Source: CALJIC01 sp039805565
GTDB taxonomy: Bacteria; Chloroflexota; Chloroflexia; Chloroflexales; Roseiflexaceae
DNA length: 64,000 bases
NCBI GenBank assembly: GCA_039805565.1
Contig: JBDLTZ010000241.1
Location: 9,596 to 73,595, forward strand
Reading direction: 5' to 3'
The notes beneath the pieces were generated by a model that was given only the letters and a program-made list of their open reading frames with translations, was not told the origin of the DNA and made no database searches. Shown in pieces: positions 7,934 to 16,439 of the stretch. How positions within the stretch are numbered: position 1 is the stretch's first letter; every line of letters begins with the position of its first letter. The position numbers and the translations under genes were made by a program.

Positions 7934-9442
7934 TTACGCCTGGGCGTAGGCGCCGGTGGCGAGCACCGTGAACGACAGCGGCGGGAGGGTCAGGGTGACG
8001 CGGCCGCCCTGCACCGCGCCGGCCGGGAGGGCCTGCGGGACGATCGTGTTCGGCTGCTCGAAGGTGTTGACGGCCTTCGGGTCGGTGCCGGACATCTGGT
8101 AGCCGCCGAGCACCTGCGACGGGGCCGCGCCCTGCCAGACGACGTCGGTCGTGACCGGCTCGGAGCTGCGGTTGACGATGAACACCGAGCCGCGGTCCTG
8201 GGCGGCGTCGTAGCTGGCAGACACGTCGAGCACCGGCATCGGGCCGTACTTGGCCGTCTCGTAGAGCGGCGCTTTAGTGACCACGTCGAGTGAGTCGCCG
8301 TGGGCGTGCTGGCTGACGAGCGCGATCGGGTAGTGGGTCGTCTGCTTCAGCAGCTGGTTACCGCGGGTCGTGAGCGGTGAGATCGTGTTGACGATCTGGG
8401 CCACGCAGGCCATCTTCAGCACGTCGGCCTTGCGCAGGAAGACGTTGAGCCACTGCGCCACGACCAGCGCATCCTCAAGGTTGTAGAGTTCCTCGCTGAG
8501 CGGCGGGCCCTCCTGCCAGCCGCCGCGGCCGGTGGTGTTCTTGTACCAGACGTTCCACTCGTCGAGCGACAGGTAGACATTGTGGTTGCTGCGGCGGAGC
8601 GCCTTGACGTAGCGCAGCACGCCGGCCAGCGTGTCGATATGCTCCTCGAAGTGCGCCGCGTAGCTCAGGTAGCTGGCGGTGTCCTGCTCGTCGTTGCGGG
8701 CGTAGTAGTGCATCGACAGGTAGTCGACCTTGTCCCAGCACAGCTCGAGCGCCTGCCGGTCCCACTCGGGGTAGGTCGGCATCTTGGTGTTGGAGGAGCC
8801 CGCCAGGATCAGCTTGAGCGACGGGTCCTGCCACTTCATCATCTTGGCGGCCTCGCGGGCCTTCTTGCCGTAGTCGATCGCGTCGAGGTGGCCGATCTGC
8901 CAGGGGCCGTCCATCTCGTTGCCGAGGCACCACATCTCGACGCCGTAGGGGTCTGCGTGGCCGTTGGCGGCGCGCATGTCCGCGAACGAGGTGCCGACCG
9001 GCGCGTTGCAGTACTCGACGAGGTCGGCGGCGTCCTGGATGGTGCCGGTGCCGAGGTTGACGCCCATCATGGGCGCAGTGCCGAGGGAGCGGCAGAAGGT
9101 CATGAACTCATCGGTGCCAAACTGGTTGGTGTCCACCGACTGCCAGGCGAGCTCGCGGCGGCGGGGGCGCTTCTCCTTCGGGCCGACGCCGTCCTGCCAG
9201 CGGTAGCCGCTGAGGAAGTTGCCGCCGGGGTAGCGGATGGTGGTGTAGCCCACCTCCTTCAGCGCGGCGAGGACGTCGCTCCGCAGGCCGTTCTCGTCGG
9301 CGTGCTCGGAGCGCGGGTCGTAGATGCCGCCGTAGACGCAGCGGCCCATGTGCTCGGCGAAGCCGCCGAACAGCAGGCGCGAGATCGGGGCGACGGTGCG
9401 CTCGTTGTCGATCAGGACGCGGGCGTTGGGGGTGGTGGTCAT
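7934..9442 (-). CDS. abfA: Alpha-L-arabinofuranosidase, glycoside hydrolase family 51
   Basis: 502 aa, the usual length for intracellular GH51 enzymes. It releases terminal arabinofuranose from arabinan- and arabinoxylan-derived oligosaccharides by a retaining mechanism. The general acid/base is Glu176 in WCLGNEMDGP, and the nucleophile is Glu295 in LSLDEWNVWY. Both positions match Geobacillus AbfA (175/294) within one residue. RYPGGNF and HYYARN supply substrate-binding residues. No signal peptide is visible, so it acts in the cytoplasm on imported oligosaccharides. ATG 9442 follows AAGGAACG. It lies downstream of a second GH51 gene on the same strand, with a 126-bp gap. Confidence 0.95.
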   Translation of the reverse strand: MTTTPNARVLIDNERTVAPISRLLFGGFAEHMGRCVYGGIYDPRSEHADENGLRSDVLAALKEVGYTTIRYPGGNFLSGYRWQDGVGPKEKRPRRRELAWQSVDTNQFGTDEFMTFCRSLGTAPMMGVNLGTGTIQDAADLVEYCNAPVGTSFADMRAANGHADPYGVEMWCLGNEMDGPWQIGHLDAIDYGKKAREAAKMMKWQDPSLKLILAGSSNTKMPTYPEWDRQALELCWDKVDYLSMHYYARNDEQDTASYLSYAAHFEEHIDTLAGVLRYVKALRRSNHNVYLSLDEWNVWYKNTTGRGGWQEGPPLSEELYNLEDALVVAQWLNVFLRKADVLKMACVAQIVNTISPLTTRGNQLLKQTTHYPIALVSQHAHGDSLDVVTKAPLYETAKYGPMPVLDVSASYDAAQDRGSVFIVNRSSEPVTTDVVWQGAAPSQVLGGYQMSGTDPKAVNTFEQPNTIVPQALPAGAVQGGRVTLTLPPLSFTVLATGAYAQA

Positions 9443-9568
9443 TGTGTCGTTCCTTGTGTACGATTGGGGGGCTTGCTGATGCGTGCGAGAGACCTGTCAC
9501 GCGAGCTGAAAGCGGCGCGTGGCGCGCGTGCTGGCATCTTGGTATGCTCGCATGACAGGTCTGGTTGG

Positions 9569-11053
9569 CTACGACAACACGATTGTCGCCACCGCGTGCG
9601 GCGGCAGCTCCACGGACCACGCGCCGGGGCCGTCGCTGTTGACGGCGAGGGCCGCGAGGGCGACGCGGTCGGGCTGGGCGGCGCTGTTGCCCGCTGCGGC
9701 CGAGTCCGCCGCCAGCAGCGTGCCGCTTGCCTGGCCGGGGGCGTCGCCGGCGCTGATGCGGACGCGCGCGGGGCTGCTGAGGTGGCGGTTGGTGACCGTC
9801 ACCGCCAGTCCGGCGGCGGTGCGCGAGGCCGTGGCGCTCACTGCGGCCGAGCCATCCGGCAGGCTCGCGCCGTGGCCGACCTCGACGGGCAGCGCGGCGG
9901 CGCCGATGTGCGGCGCGTGCATCTGGAGGACGTGGTAGGTGGGCGTGAGCCACATGCGGGCGCCGTCGGTCATCACCGGGGCCTGGAGCACGTTGACGAT
10001 CTGCGCCAGGTTGGCGAGCGTCAGGACGTTGCACTGGCGGTGGAAGCCCTCGAGCACGATGGCAGTGGCCACCGCGTCGCGCAGGGTGCCGGCCTGCTCG
10101 TAGGTGATCGGGTCGCGGCGGGCCACGTCGCCGGGGCCCCACGGGCGGGCCTCGGGGTGCCAGACGCCCCACTCGTCCAGGGCGATGCCGATGCGCCGCG
10201 CGCCGCCGGTCGCGTCGCGGATGATCGCCTCCGTGCGCTTGACGAAGTCCTCGGTCGAGCTCGCCTCGGCCAGGAGGGCGTAGTAGTCTGCCTCGCTGAA
10301 GTCGGTCTCGGGACCGCCGTGGGTCCAGTAGTGGTGGATCGAGAGGTGGTCGATCAGGCCCTGGTGCTTGCCGACGGTGGCGAGCAGCTCGACGTTCCAC
10401 TCGTCGGTGTGGCCGCAGATCACCAGCTCGGCGCTCGGGTCGACGTGGCGCAGCATGGTGGCGTAGCGCACGTACTCGCGGGCGTAGGTGGCCGCCTCGT
10501 AGTTGCCGCCGCAGCCCCAGTTCTCGTTGCCGACGCCCCAGAGCTTGACGCCGAAGGGCTGGGGTGAGCCGTTGGCGGCGCGCTCGCGGCCGAGGGTGGT
10601 GGGGACGTGTGTGTTGCAGTACTCGAGCCAGTCGCACAGCTCCTGGGGCGTGCCGCTGCCGACGTTGCCGGCCAGGTAGGGCTCGGCGCCGAGCTGGGCG
10701 CACAGCCAGAGGAACTCGTGTGTGCCGAGGCTGTTGTCGTCCTCAACCTGGAGGCCACACGACATGCCGAGCCGCACCGGGCGCTCCGCGGCGGGGCCGA
10801 TGCCGTCCCGCCAGTGGTAGTGATCCGCGTAGCAGCCACCCGGCCAGCGCAGGAGCGGCACCGGCAGCGCCTTCAGCGCGGCCAGGACGTCGCTGCGGAA
10901 GCCGCTCTGCTGCGGGATGTCCGTCCGGCTCGTGCCGACCCACAGGCCGTCGTAGCAGCAGCGGGCCAGGTGCTCGGCGAAGTGTCCGTACAGGCGCGGC
11001 GAGATCGTGCCGATCGGCGCGTCGGTGCGGATCGTCAGCGTTGCATCGATCAC
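9569..11053 (-). CDS. Second GH51 alpha-L-arabinofuranosidase, divergent subtype
   Basis: 494 aa. Acid/base Glu177 (GVGNENWG) and nucleophile Glu294 (ALDEWGVW) are present, with RWPGGCYADHYHW and GHFAEH near the N-terminus. It differs clearly from its neighbour (NENWGCGG rather than NEMDGP, and ADHYHWRDG), so this is not a recent tandem duplicate. The two probably split linkage or substrate range. The start is GTG 11053, six nt behind AAGGAATT; an upstream TTG at 11095 would add 14 atypical residues. No secretion signal is seen. It is the first gene of a minus-strand pair and is divergent from the LacI regulator, which likely controls it. Confidence 0.92.
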   Translation of the reverse strand: MIDATLTIRTDAPIGTISPRLYGHFAEHLARCCYDGLWVGTSRTDIPQQSGFRSDVLAALKALPVPLLRWPGGCYADHYHWRDGIGPAAERPVRLGMSCGLQVEDDNSLGTHEFLWLCAQLGAEPYLAGNVGSGTPQELCDWLEYCNTHVPTTLGRERAANGSPQPFGVKLWGVGNENWGCGGNYEAATYAREYVRYATMLRHVDPSAELVICGHTDEWNVELLATVGKHQGLIDHLSIHHYWTHGGPETDFSEADYYALLAEASSTEDFVKRTEAIIRDATGGARRIGIALDEWGVWHPEARPWGPGDVARRDPITYEQAGTLRDAVATAIVLEGFHRQCNVLTLANLAQIVNVLQAPVMTDGARMWLTPTYHVLQMHAPHIGAAALPVEVGHGASLPDGSAAVSATASRTAAGLAVTVTNRHLSSPARVRISAGDAPGQASGTLLAADSAAAGNSAAQPDRVALAALAVNSDGPGAWSVELPPHAVATIVLS

Positions 11054-11100
11054 TGGAATTCCTTTTCCACTATGTTCGTGCGCCGGCGCGCACAAGCTAG

Positions 11101-11189
11101 GAGAAGAGAGACTGGTGTGCGAGGGGCCTCCCCTCGTGCTCCTGATGGAGAAGAGCGATTGGTGTGCGAGGGGCCTCCCCTCGCGCTCC
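11101..11189. repeat. Two 42-bp hairpin repeats, 47-bp period
   Basis: Near-identical units begin at 11101 and 11148. Each contains GAGAAGAG, then TGGTGTGCGAGGGGCCTC and CCCTCG. CGAGGGG and CCCCTCG form a 7-bp hairpin around CCT. They sit in the leader or promoter zone between the GH51 and lacI-like genes. The core relates to the hairpins at 6975 and 49630-49790. Confidence 0.75.
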
Positions 11190-11203
11190 CCGGTGTTGCG
11201 AAC

Positions 11204-11278
11204 AGTGTACTAGAAAGATATCAGTATGTCTACTATTCGTCAAGTGTACTGTTCATGTATAATGGAGTCAAGTGTAGA
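11204..11278 (+). promoter_or_regulatory. Promoter and candidate operator of the LacI-family gene
   Basis: A perfect -10 TATAAT lies at 11258-11263, with a weak -35 TTCGTC (11236-11241) at 16 bp. AGTGTACT occurs at 11204-11211 and 11243-11250, and AGTGTAGA at 11271-11278, bracketing the -10. These repeats are candidate regulator sites, although LacI operators are normally palindromes, so their function is open. Confidence 0.45.
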
Positions 11279-11301
11279 TGCAGGGCGGGTAGGAGTGCGC
11301 T

Positions 11302-12324
11302 ATGACGAAGCAGCGGGTCAGCATGCGGGACGTCGCCCGGGCGGCGAACGTCTCGGTGTCGGCGGTGTCCCTGGTAGTGCGCGACAAGCCGGGGGTGGCG
11401 GCGGAGACTCGCGAGCGAGTGCAGCGCATCATGGATGAGCTCGGGTACACGGCGCCGGCCGCCGACGACGAGCATCCAATGGCGGTGGGCCTCCTGATCG
11501 AGCGCAGCTCTGTGCCGGTGATCCTCGACGTGTTCTACGGCGATATCATCCGCGGCATCCAGGCCGAGGCGCAGCGCCTGGGGTACCAGGTGCTGCTGCA
11601 CATGTTCGACCGCCAGGCGGAGAGCATGGAGAGCCTGCGTGCGAGCCTCGAGGGCGAGGTGCGCGGCCTGCTGATCGCCAACGATGGCGACATCACGCCG
11701 GAGCTGGTGGTGCAGCTCGAGGCCATCGGTGCACCGCTGGTACTGGTGGAGAGCTACGTACCGGGCCACCGCCTGCCGTGCATTCTGGGGGACAACTTCA
11801 CCGCCGGCTACACGGCGGCGCGACACCTGATCGACCTCGGCCACCGTGCGATCGCCGTGCTTCGCGGGCCGCGCAAGTACAGCAGTCTGAACGACCGGCT
11901 GAAGGGGTGCCTGGCTGCGATGGGCGAGGCCGGCATCCAGATCGCCCCCGAGCTGATGCCGAAGCCCGACGCGAGCCGCGCCTCGAAGGGGTACGCGCAG
12001 ATGCGCGAGCTCCTGGCGCTCCCCGTCCGCCCCACGGCGGTGGTGGCGATCAGCGACAAGACGGCCCTGGGCGCGATGGAGGCTATCCGCGAGGCCGGTC
12101 TGTCCATCCCGCAGGACGTCGCGGTGGTGAGCATCGACGACGTGGGGGAGAGCGCCTTCGCGCGCCCGCCGCTCACGACGGTGCGCATTCCGAGGCTGGA
12201 GATGGGCACGCTGGCGATGCAGAAGCTCCACCGCCTGATGACGAGCGAGGCCGAGATCCCGGTCAAGAGCGTGGTCTACTGCGATCTGGTGGTGCGCGAG
12301 TCGTGTGGGGCGCGGGGTGCGTGA
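11302..12324 (+). CDS. LacI-family transcriptional regulator
   Basis: 340 aa. The N-terminal HTH (VSMRDVARAANVSVSAVSLVVRDK) and hinge (TRERVQRIMDELGY) are followed by a periplasmic-binding-protein-like sensor domain. That domain has VGLLIERS, GHRAIAVLRG and the late VVSIDDVGESAFARPPLTTVR, typical of the family. It most likely represses the divergent GH51 genes and responds to an arabinose-derived ligand; the ligand is inferred from context. ATG 11302 follows AGGAG. Length and motifs are standard and nothing appears broken. Confidence 0.92.
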   Translation: MTKQRVSMRDVARAANVSVSAVSLVVRDKPGVAAETRERVQRIMDELGYTAPAADDEHPMAVGLLIERSSVPVILDVFYGDIIRGIQAEAQRLGYQVLLHMFDRQAESMESLRASLEGEVRGLLIANDGDITPELVVQLEAIGAPLVLVESYVPGHRLPCILGDNFTAGYTAARHLIDLGHRAIAVLRGPRKYSSLNDRLKGCLAAMGEAGIQIAPELMPKPDASRASKGYAQMRELLALPVRPTAVVAISDKTALGAMEAIREAGLSIPQDVAVVSIDDVGESAFARPPLTTVRIPRLEMGTLAMQKLHRLMTSEAEIPVKSVVYCDLVVRESCGARGA

Positions 12325-12375
12325 GTCCTCCGATCGCTCGGCACATGCGCTATACTAGCGCGGCAACGAGGCTTG

Positions 12376-12453
12376 AGCCACAGAGCGCACAGAGCACGCA
12401 GAGGGACGTCGCCGACCAGTCCGATCTCTGTCGACTCAGTGTTCTCTGTGGCT
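12376..12453. repeat. Inverted repeat AGCCACAGAG ... CTCTGTGGCT
   Basis: AGCCACAGAG (12376-12385) and its complement (12444-12453) bracket CACAGAGCACGCAGAG-like direct repeats. Elements of this kind (ccacagagNacacagag) are scattered in many bacterial genomes. A TATACT at 12351-12356 may be a -10 box for the aminotransferase gene. No gene is seen in 12325-12516. Confidence 0.6.
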
Positions 12454-12516
12454 GACACCTCGGCCAGGAGTTTTCCTTTGCCCTCAATGGCAGCTTGAAC
12501 ACACCCAGGAGATCAG

Positions 12517-13617
12517 ATGCCCCCCCAGCGCCTGCTTATCCCCGGCCCTGTCGACATGGACGATGAGGTGCTGAGCGCGCTCGGCAGCCAGGCCGTGCCG
12601 CACTACGGCCCGGCCTGGGCCGCGCAGTACCACGAGACGGCGGCCAACCTGCGCGCCCTGTTCCGCACCGGAGGCGACGTGTACACGCTGGTCGGCTCGG
12701 GCAGCACCGGGCTCGACGCGGCAGTGGGCAGCATGCTCGCCCCCGGCCAGCGGCTGGCGCTCGTGCGAAACGGCTACTTTGGCAACCACCTGCACGCGAT
12801 CGCCGTCGCCAACGGCATCGAGGTGCTCTCGATCGAGGCGCCCTGGGGCCGCGCGGTGCGTCCGGAAGACGTGCGGGCGGCGCTCGACGCGGCGGAGCCG
12901 GTCCACGCGCTGGCCCTGGTGCACGCCGAGACCTCGACCGGCGCGCTCAACCCGGCGCGCGCGATCGCGGCGATCGGCAAGGAGCGCGGCCTGCCGGTGA
13001 TCGTGGACGCGATCACCGCGCTGGGCGGCACCGAGCTGCGGGTGGACGAGTGGGGCATCGATATCTGCGTGTCGGCGCCGCAGAAGGCGCTCGCCGCCCC
13101 GGCCGGCATGGGGCTGGTGGCGGTGGCCCGCAGCGGCTGGGAGTACATGGACAGCCACCCGGTTGGGCCGCGCGGCTGGTACCAGGATCTGCGGACGTGG
13201 CGCACGTACGCCGCTCAGTCGCCTGACTTCCACCCGCAGCTAGCGACGGTGCCGACAGGGACGTTCGCGGCGCTCGCGCTGCAGACGCGCCGCATCCTGG
13301 CGCAGGGGGTGGACGCGTACATCGAGCGCCACGCGCGGGCCTCGCGCCGCTTCCGGGCAGGGGCGGCGGCTGCGGGGATCGAGCTGCTGGTGCCTGAGGC
13401 GGAGGCGACGCCGCAGGTGAGCGCTGTGGTGGTCCCGCAGGGGGTGGACTCGAACGTCGCCCTCGCGGCGCTGCGCGAGGAGCACGGCTTCCTGGCGGGT
13501 GGCGGCCTCGGCGAGCTGCGCGGGCGGATCATCCGCATTGGTCACATGGGCAAGGGCGCCTCGGACGAGTATGTGGATGCGGCGCTTGTGGCGCTGACGG
13601 ACGTGCTGAGCGCTTAG
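12517..13617 (+). CDS. Class V PLP-dependent aminotransferase (alanine/serine-glyoxylate type)
   Basis: 366 aa. The fold-type I pattern is clear: LLIPGPVDM at the start, the phosphate-binding GSGSTGLDAAVGS at 60-72, an aspartate in VIVDAITALGG (Asp164), and the Schiff-base lysine Lys190 in SAPQKAL. The best family match is the archaeal/bacterial alanine-glyoxylate or serine-glyoxylate aminotransferase group, which moves amino groups to glyoxylate or pyruvate. Phosphonate or pyridoxamine relatives cannot be excluded. AGGAG precedes the ATG. The gene is tail-to-tail with the receiver-domain gene, with a tandem repeat and hairpin between them. Confidence 0.88.
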   Translation: MPPQRLLIPGPVDMDDEVLSALGSQAVPHYGPAWAAQYHETAANLRALFRTGGDVYTLVGSGSTGLDAAVGSMLAPGQRLALVRNGYFGNHLHAIAVANGIEVLSIEAPWGRAVRPEDVRAALDAAEPVHALALVHAETSTGALNPARAIAAIGKERGLPVIVDAITALGGTELRVDEWGIDICVSAPQKALAAPAGMGLVAVARSGWEYMDSHPVGPRGWYQDLRTWRTYAAQSPDFHPQLATVPTGTFAALALQTRRILAQGVDAYIERHARASRRFRAGAAAAGIELLVPEAEATPQVSAVVVPQGVDSNVALAALREEHGFLAGGGLGELRGRIIRIGHMGKGASDEYVDAALVALTDVLSA

Positions 13618-13618
13618 T

Positions 13619-13680
13619 GCTGAGGGCTGAGGGCTGAGGGCTGAGGGCGCGATCGATGCAGGGCTGCGTCGATCGCGCCC
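13619..13680 (+). terminator. GGCTGAG tandem repeat followed by terminator-like hairpin
   Basis: Right after the stop there are about four 7-bp copies of GGCTGAG (13619-13646). They are followed by GGGCGCGATCGA (13645-13656), which pairs perfectly with TCGATCGCGCCC (13669-13680), then TTGCT. The hairpin can close transcription of the aminotransferase. The 7-mer array resembles other short intergenic tandems in the window. Confidence 0.65.
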
Positions 13681-13708
13681 TTGCTCATGCAGCGGCTCAC
13701 GTACGCGG

Positions 13709-14062
13709 TTAGCGTTCGCCCGTCTGCTGAAGCGCCAGGACCACGTCCGCGAGCTTGTACGGCTTCTCCAGCATCACGCCCACACTCTCCGCCAGCACCG
13801 GCACCAGGGTCTGCGACGCGTGGCTGGGATCGACACAGGTGACGAGGGGGATCTGTGCGGTGGCTAGGTCTTCCTGGAGCAGATCCACCAGCGCCCAGCC
13901 GTGCCCCGCGCTCGTGAGCTGGAGGTCGCACAGGATGGCGTTCGGCTGCTCGGTGCGGATGCGCTCGAAGGCGTCCCGCCCCGGCGCTAGCGTCGTGATG
14001 GTGTAGTCCGGCTCGGGGAGGAGGGCGGCGATCAGGCCGAGGTCCTCGTCCGCCTCGTCCAC
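13709..14062 (-). CDS. Stand-alone receiver (REC) domain, lacking the first beta strand
   Basis: 117 aa of CheY-like fold. The probable phosphoacceptor is in ILCDLQL, a Thr follows in PLVTCVD, and Lys lies in MLEKPYKLADV. The acidic cluster (VDEADEDL) stands right at the GTG start, so the hydrophobic beta-1 strand that normally precedes it is missing. This GTG codon directly abuts the TGA stop of the antiporter gene in the same frame (TGA 14065-14063, GTG 14062-14060). No output domain is present. It could be made by reinitiation, by stop readthrough, or be a decayed fragment. Confidence 0.7.
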   Translation of the reverse strand: MDEADEDLGLIAALLPEPDYTITTLAPGRDAFERIRTEQPNAILCDLQLTSAGHGWALVDLLQEDLATAQIPLVTCVDPSHASQTLVPVLAESVGVMLEKPYKLADVVLALQQTGER

Positions 14063-15433
14063 TCAGCCCGAGTGTCCCGGCTCGAGCTCCGCCTGCTCAT
14101 CGGAGGAGCCGGGGTGTCGCGTCCGACGTGCCGCAGAGGCGTGCGCGTAGCGCTGCATCAGCGGGGTCACCGAGACGCCGTGGACCAGGATCGAGACCGC
14201 GACGGTGGCGAGCGTGATGGCCGTGAGCTGAGTCGCGAGGGCCGGCTCGAGCCCGTGGGTGATGGCGTACATCAGGTAGTAGATCGAGCCGATCCCACGG
14301 ATGCCGAACCACGACATCAGCGCGCGCTGTGCGGGCCGAGTTTCGGTCCCGAGCAGCGTCAGCCAGACGGCGAGCGGCCGGATGACGAGGAACAGCAGTG
14401 GGATGAACCAGACCGTGCCGGCGGGCGCCGCAGCCAGCAGCGGCACTAGCACGGCGCCGAGCACCACCACCATCGCCACCTCAAAGATGCGCTCGAGCTG
14501 CTCGTTGAAGCCCAGGATGGTCTGCGCCATGTAGGTGGTTGCCTGGCGCTCATCGGTCGCGGCGGCCGTCGCGGCCTCCTGATCGGACGTGACGGGGACC
14601 GTGGTGGGGCTCGTATCGCCGTTCTCCTCCAGCTCGATGTGGCGCAGCGCCAGGCCGGCCGCGAAGACCGCCAGGAAGCCGTAGACGTGCAGCACGTGGG
14701 CGACGCCGTAGGAGAGCGTGATCAGCCCGAGCGCCAGGAAGTCGTCCAGGCCCACCGCCTCGCGGTGCGTACGCCGCAGGTAAACCACCAGTCGCCCGAC
14801 GAGCGTGCCCAGCCCCCAGCCGACAGCCAGCCCGCCCACCGCCGCGTAGACCAAGTCTACCGCGAACCAGCGCCAGCCGAACTCGCCGAGCTCGTGCAGC
14901 CCGAGCAGGCCGAGGCCGAGCATGACGAACGGGAAGGCGGTGCCGTCGTTCAGGCCCGCCTCGCCGGTGAGCCCGAAGCGCAGCCGGTCGCGGTCGTCCG
15001 GGCGCTCGACCTGCACGTCTGAGGCGAGGACCGGGTCGGTGGGAGCCAGGATGGCGCCGAGGAGCACGGCCGCGCCGAGCGAGAGCCCGAGCCCGAAGAC
15101 GCCCGCCGCGGTGATGCACCCTACGGTGATCAGCATGGCGACGGTGGCGAGGCGCAGCGGGACGCGCCAGATGCCGTCGCGCAGGTGCGCGCGCAGCTTC
15201 AGGCCGGCGGCGAAGAGCGAGACCAGCACGGCCACCTCGGTGAGGCGCTCCAGCAGCCCCGCCTCTTCAATCGGGTTGAGCTGGAGAAGCCCCAGGCCCA
15301 CTGGGCCGATGCCCACCCCGATGGCGAGGTAGAGCATCGAGGTGCTGAGCGGCAGACGCTTCAGCAGCGATCCCGCGACGGCCATGAGGATGAAGACGGC
15401 GCCGACGATGAGGTACCAGAGCATGGCAGCCAT
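14063..15433 (-). CDS. CPA1-family cation/proton antiporter (NhaP-like)
   Basis: 456 aa with about 12 hydrophobic helices and a hydrophilic C-terminal tail. The Na+/H+ exchanger domain shows APTDPVLASDV at 131-140 and the ion-binding GEAGLNDGTAF at 157-167, including the Asn-Asp pair 162-163 typical of electroneutral CPA1 exchangers. It should swap Na+ or K+ for H+ at the cytoplasmic membrane for pH or salt balance. The tail (RRTRHPGSSDEQAELEPG) is charged and probably disordered. ATG 15433 follows AGAAGAGC. A receiver domain follows in frame after a single TGA, which hints at a regulated or formerly fused exchanger. Confidence 0.9.
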   Translation of the reverse strand: MAAMLWYLIVGAVFILMAVAGSLLKRLPLSTSMLYLAIGVGIGPVGLGLLQLNPIEEAGLLERLTEVAVLVSLFAAGLKLRAHLRDGIWRVPLRLATVAMLITVGCITAAGVFGLGLSLGAAVLLGAILAPTDPVLASDVQVERPDDRDRLRFGLTGEAGLNDGTAFPFVMLGLGLLGLHELGEFGWRWFAVDLVYAAVGGLAVGWGLGTLVGRLVVYLRRTHREAVGLDDFLALGLITLSYGVAHVLHVYGFLAVFAAGLALRHIELEENGDTSPTTVPVTSDQEAATAAATDERQATTYMAQTILGFNEQLERIFEVAMVVVLGAVLVPLLAAAPAGTVWFIPLLFLVIRPLAVWLTLLGTETRPAQRALMSWFGIRGIGSIYYLMYAITHGLEPALATQLTAITLATVAVSILVHGVSVTPLMQRYAHASAARRTRHPGSSDEQAELEPGHSG

Positions 15434-15617
15434 ACGGGTGCTCTTCTAGGGCCGCACGGGCGGCAGCGAGCGGCGCCGCTGTGTGCAGCGGCGCCGTGAC
15501 TGTGTCTTCGGGCAAATGCAAGATGTGTTCCCGAGAAGGGCAGAGGAGCGGCGCAGCCCGGCACGGCGCGTGCTGAACCCCGCTGGGGAAACATGAGCAT
15601 GACGAGGAGCGAGGCAC

Positions 15618-16355
15618 ATGCTGCCGACCGTGACCTTGTTAGGGGCGCTGGGGCTGGCGCTCATCCACCTCTTCGCCCGGCGCCTGCGCTGGCTATCGTC
15701 GCTGCCCCGCAGTGTCTGGCTCTCCTTCGCGGGGGGCGTCTCGGTGGCCTACGTCTTCGTCCACCTGCTGCCGGACCTCGGCGAGTATCAGGAGGCCGTG
15801 GCGGAGACCGGCGTGCTGGCCTTCCTGGAGCACCACGTCTACCTCGTGGCGCTGCTAGGGCTGGCTGTGTTCTACGGCCTGGAGCGGACGGCGCTGCGCT
15901 CTCGCCGCGCGCGCAAGGACGCGGAGGGTGAGGACTCGACCAGCGCGGAGGTGTTCTGGCTGCACATCGCGTCGTTCGCGGCCTACAACGCGCTGATCGG
16001 CTACCTGCTGGTCCACCGCGAGGAGACGGAGTGGCTGGGCCTTGCGCTGTTTGTCATCGCGCTCGGCTTCCACTTCGTCGTCAACGACGTAGGCCTGCGC
16101 GAGCACCACAAGGAGAGCTACGACCGCGCCGGGCGCTGGCTGCTCGCGGCGGCTGTGCTGGTGGGATGGGCGGTGGCGCAGGTGGTGGCCTTCAGCCCGG
16201 CGACGGTGGCGCTGCTGTTCGCGTTTCTGGCCGGCGGGGTGCTGCTGAACGTGCTGAAGGAGGAGCTGCCGGAGGAGCGCGCCAGCCAGTTCTGGCCGTT
16301 CGCCGCCGGGGCCGCCGGCTACGCGGCGAAGCTGTTGCTGCTCGGAGACCGATGA
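15618..16355 (+). CDS. Multi-pass membrane protein, ZIP-like
   Basis: 245 aa with seven or eight predicted membrane segments. Suggestive motifs are VAYVFVHLLPDLGEYQ in the second helix and LLFAFLAGGVLLNVLKEELPEE near the end, which resemble the HxxxE helices of ZIP metal transporters. A charged cytoplasmic loop (RSRRARKDAEGEDSTSA) splits the protein as in ZIPs. Metal transport is therefore possible but unproven; many relatives are annotated simply as membrane proteins. ATG 15618 follows GAGG. It is divergent from the antiporter and convergent with ccdA. Confidence 0.65.
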   Translation: MLPTVTLLGALGLALIHLFARRLRWLSSLPRSVWLSFAGGVSVAYVFVHLLPDLGEYQEAVAETGVLAFLEHHVYLVALLGLAVFYGLERTALRSRRARKDAEGEDSTSAEVFWLHIASFAAYNALIGYLLVHREETEWLGLALFVIALGFHFVVNDVGLREHHKESYDRAGRWLLAAAVLVGWAVAQVVAFSPATVALLFAFLAGGVLLNVLKEELPEERASQFWPFAAGAAGYAAKLLLLGDR

Positions 16356-16376
16356 CCGACGACTGATGTCCGACGT

Positions 16377-16413
16377 CCGACGAGCGGCTACGCGCGCTGT
16401 AGCCGCTCGTCGG
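16377..16413. terminator. Bidirectional hairpin terminator
   Basis: A perfect 15-bp stem (16377-16391 with 16399-16413) has a 7-nt loop and is followed on the plus strand by TCTGTTT. It lies between the convergent membrane-protein gene and ccdA. Confidence 0.75.
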
Positions 16414-16439
16414 TCTGTTTCTGCGGGCTGGGCCGGATG

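Noticed and set aside
8582..10567. 661-codon plus-strand ORF over the GH51 genes
   Set aside because: Antisense to two enzymes with intact catalytic residues; the translated sequence has no fold-like pattern.
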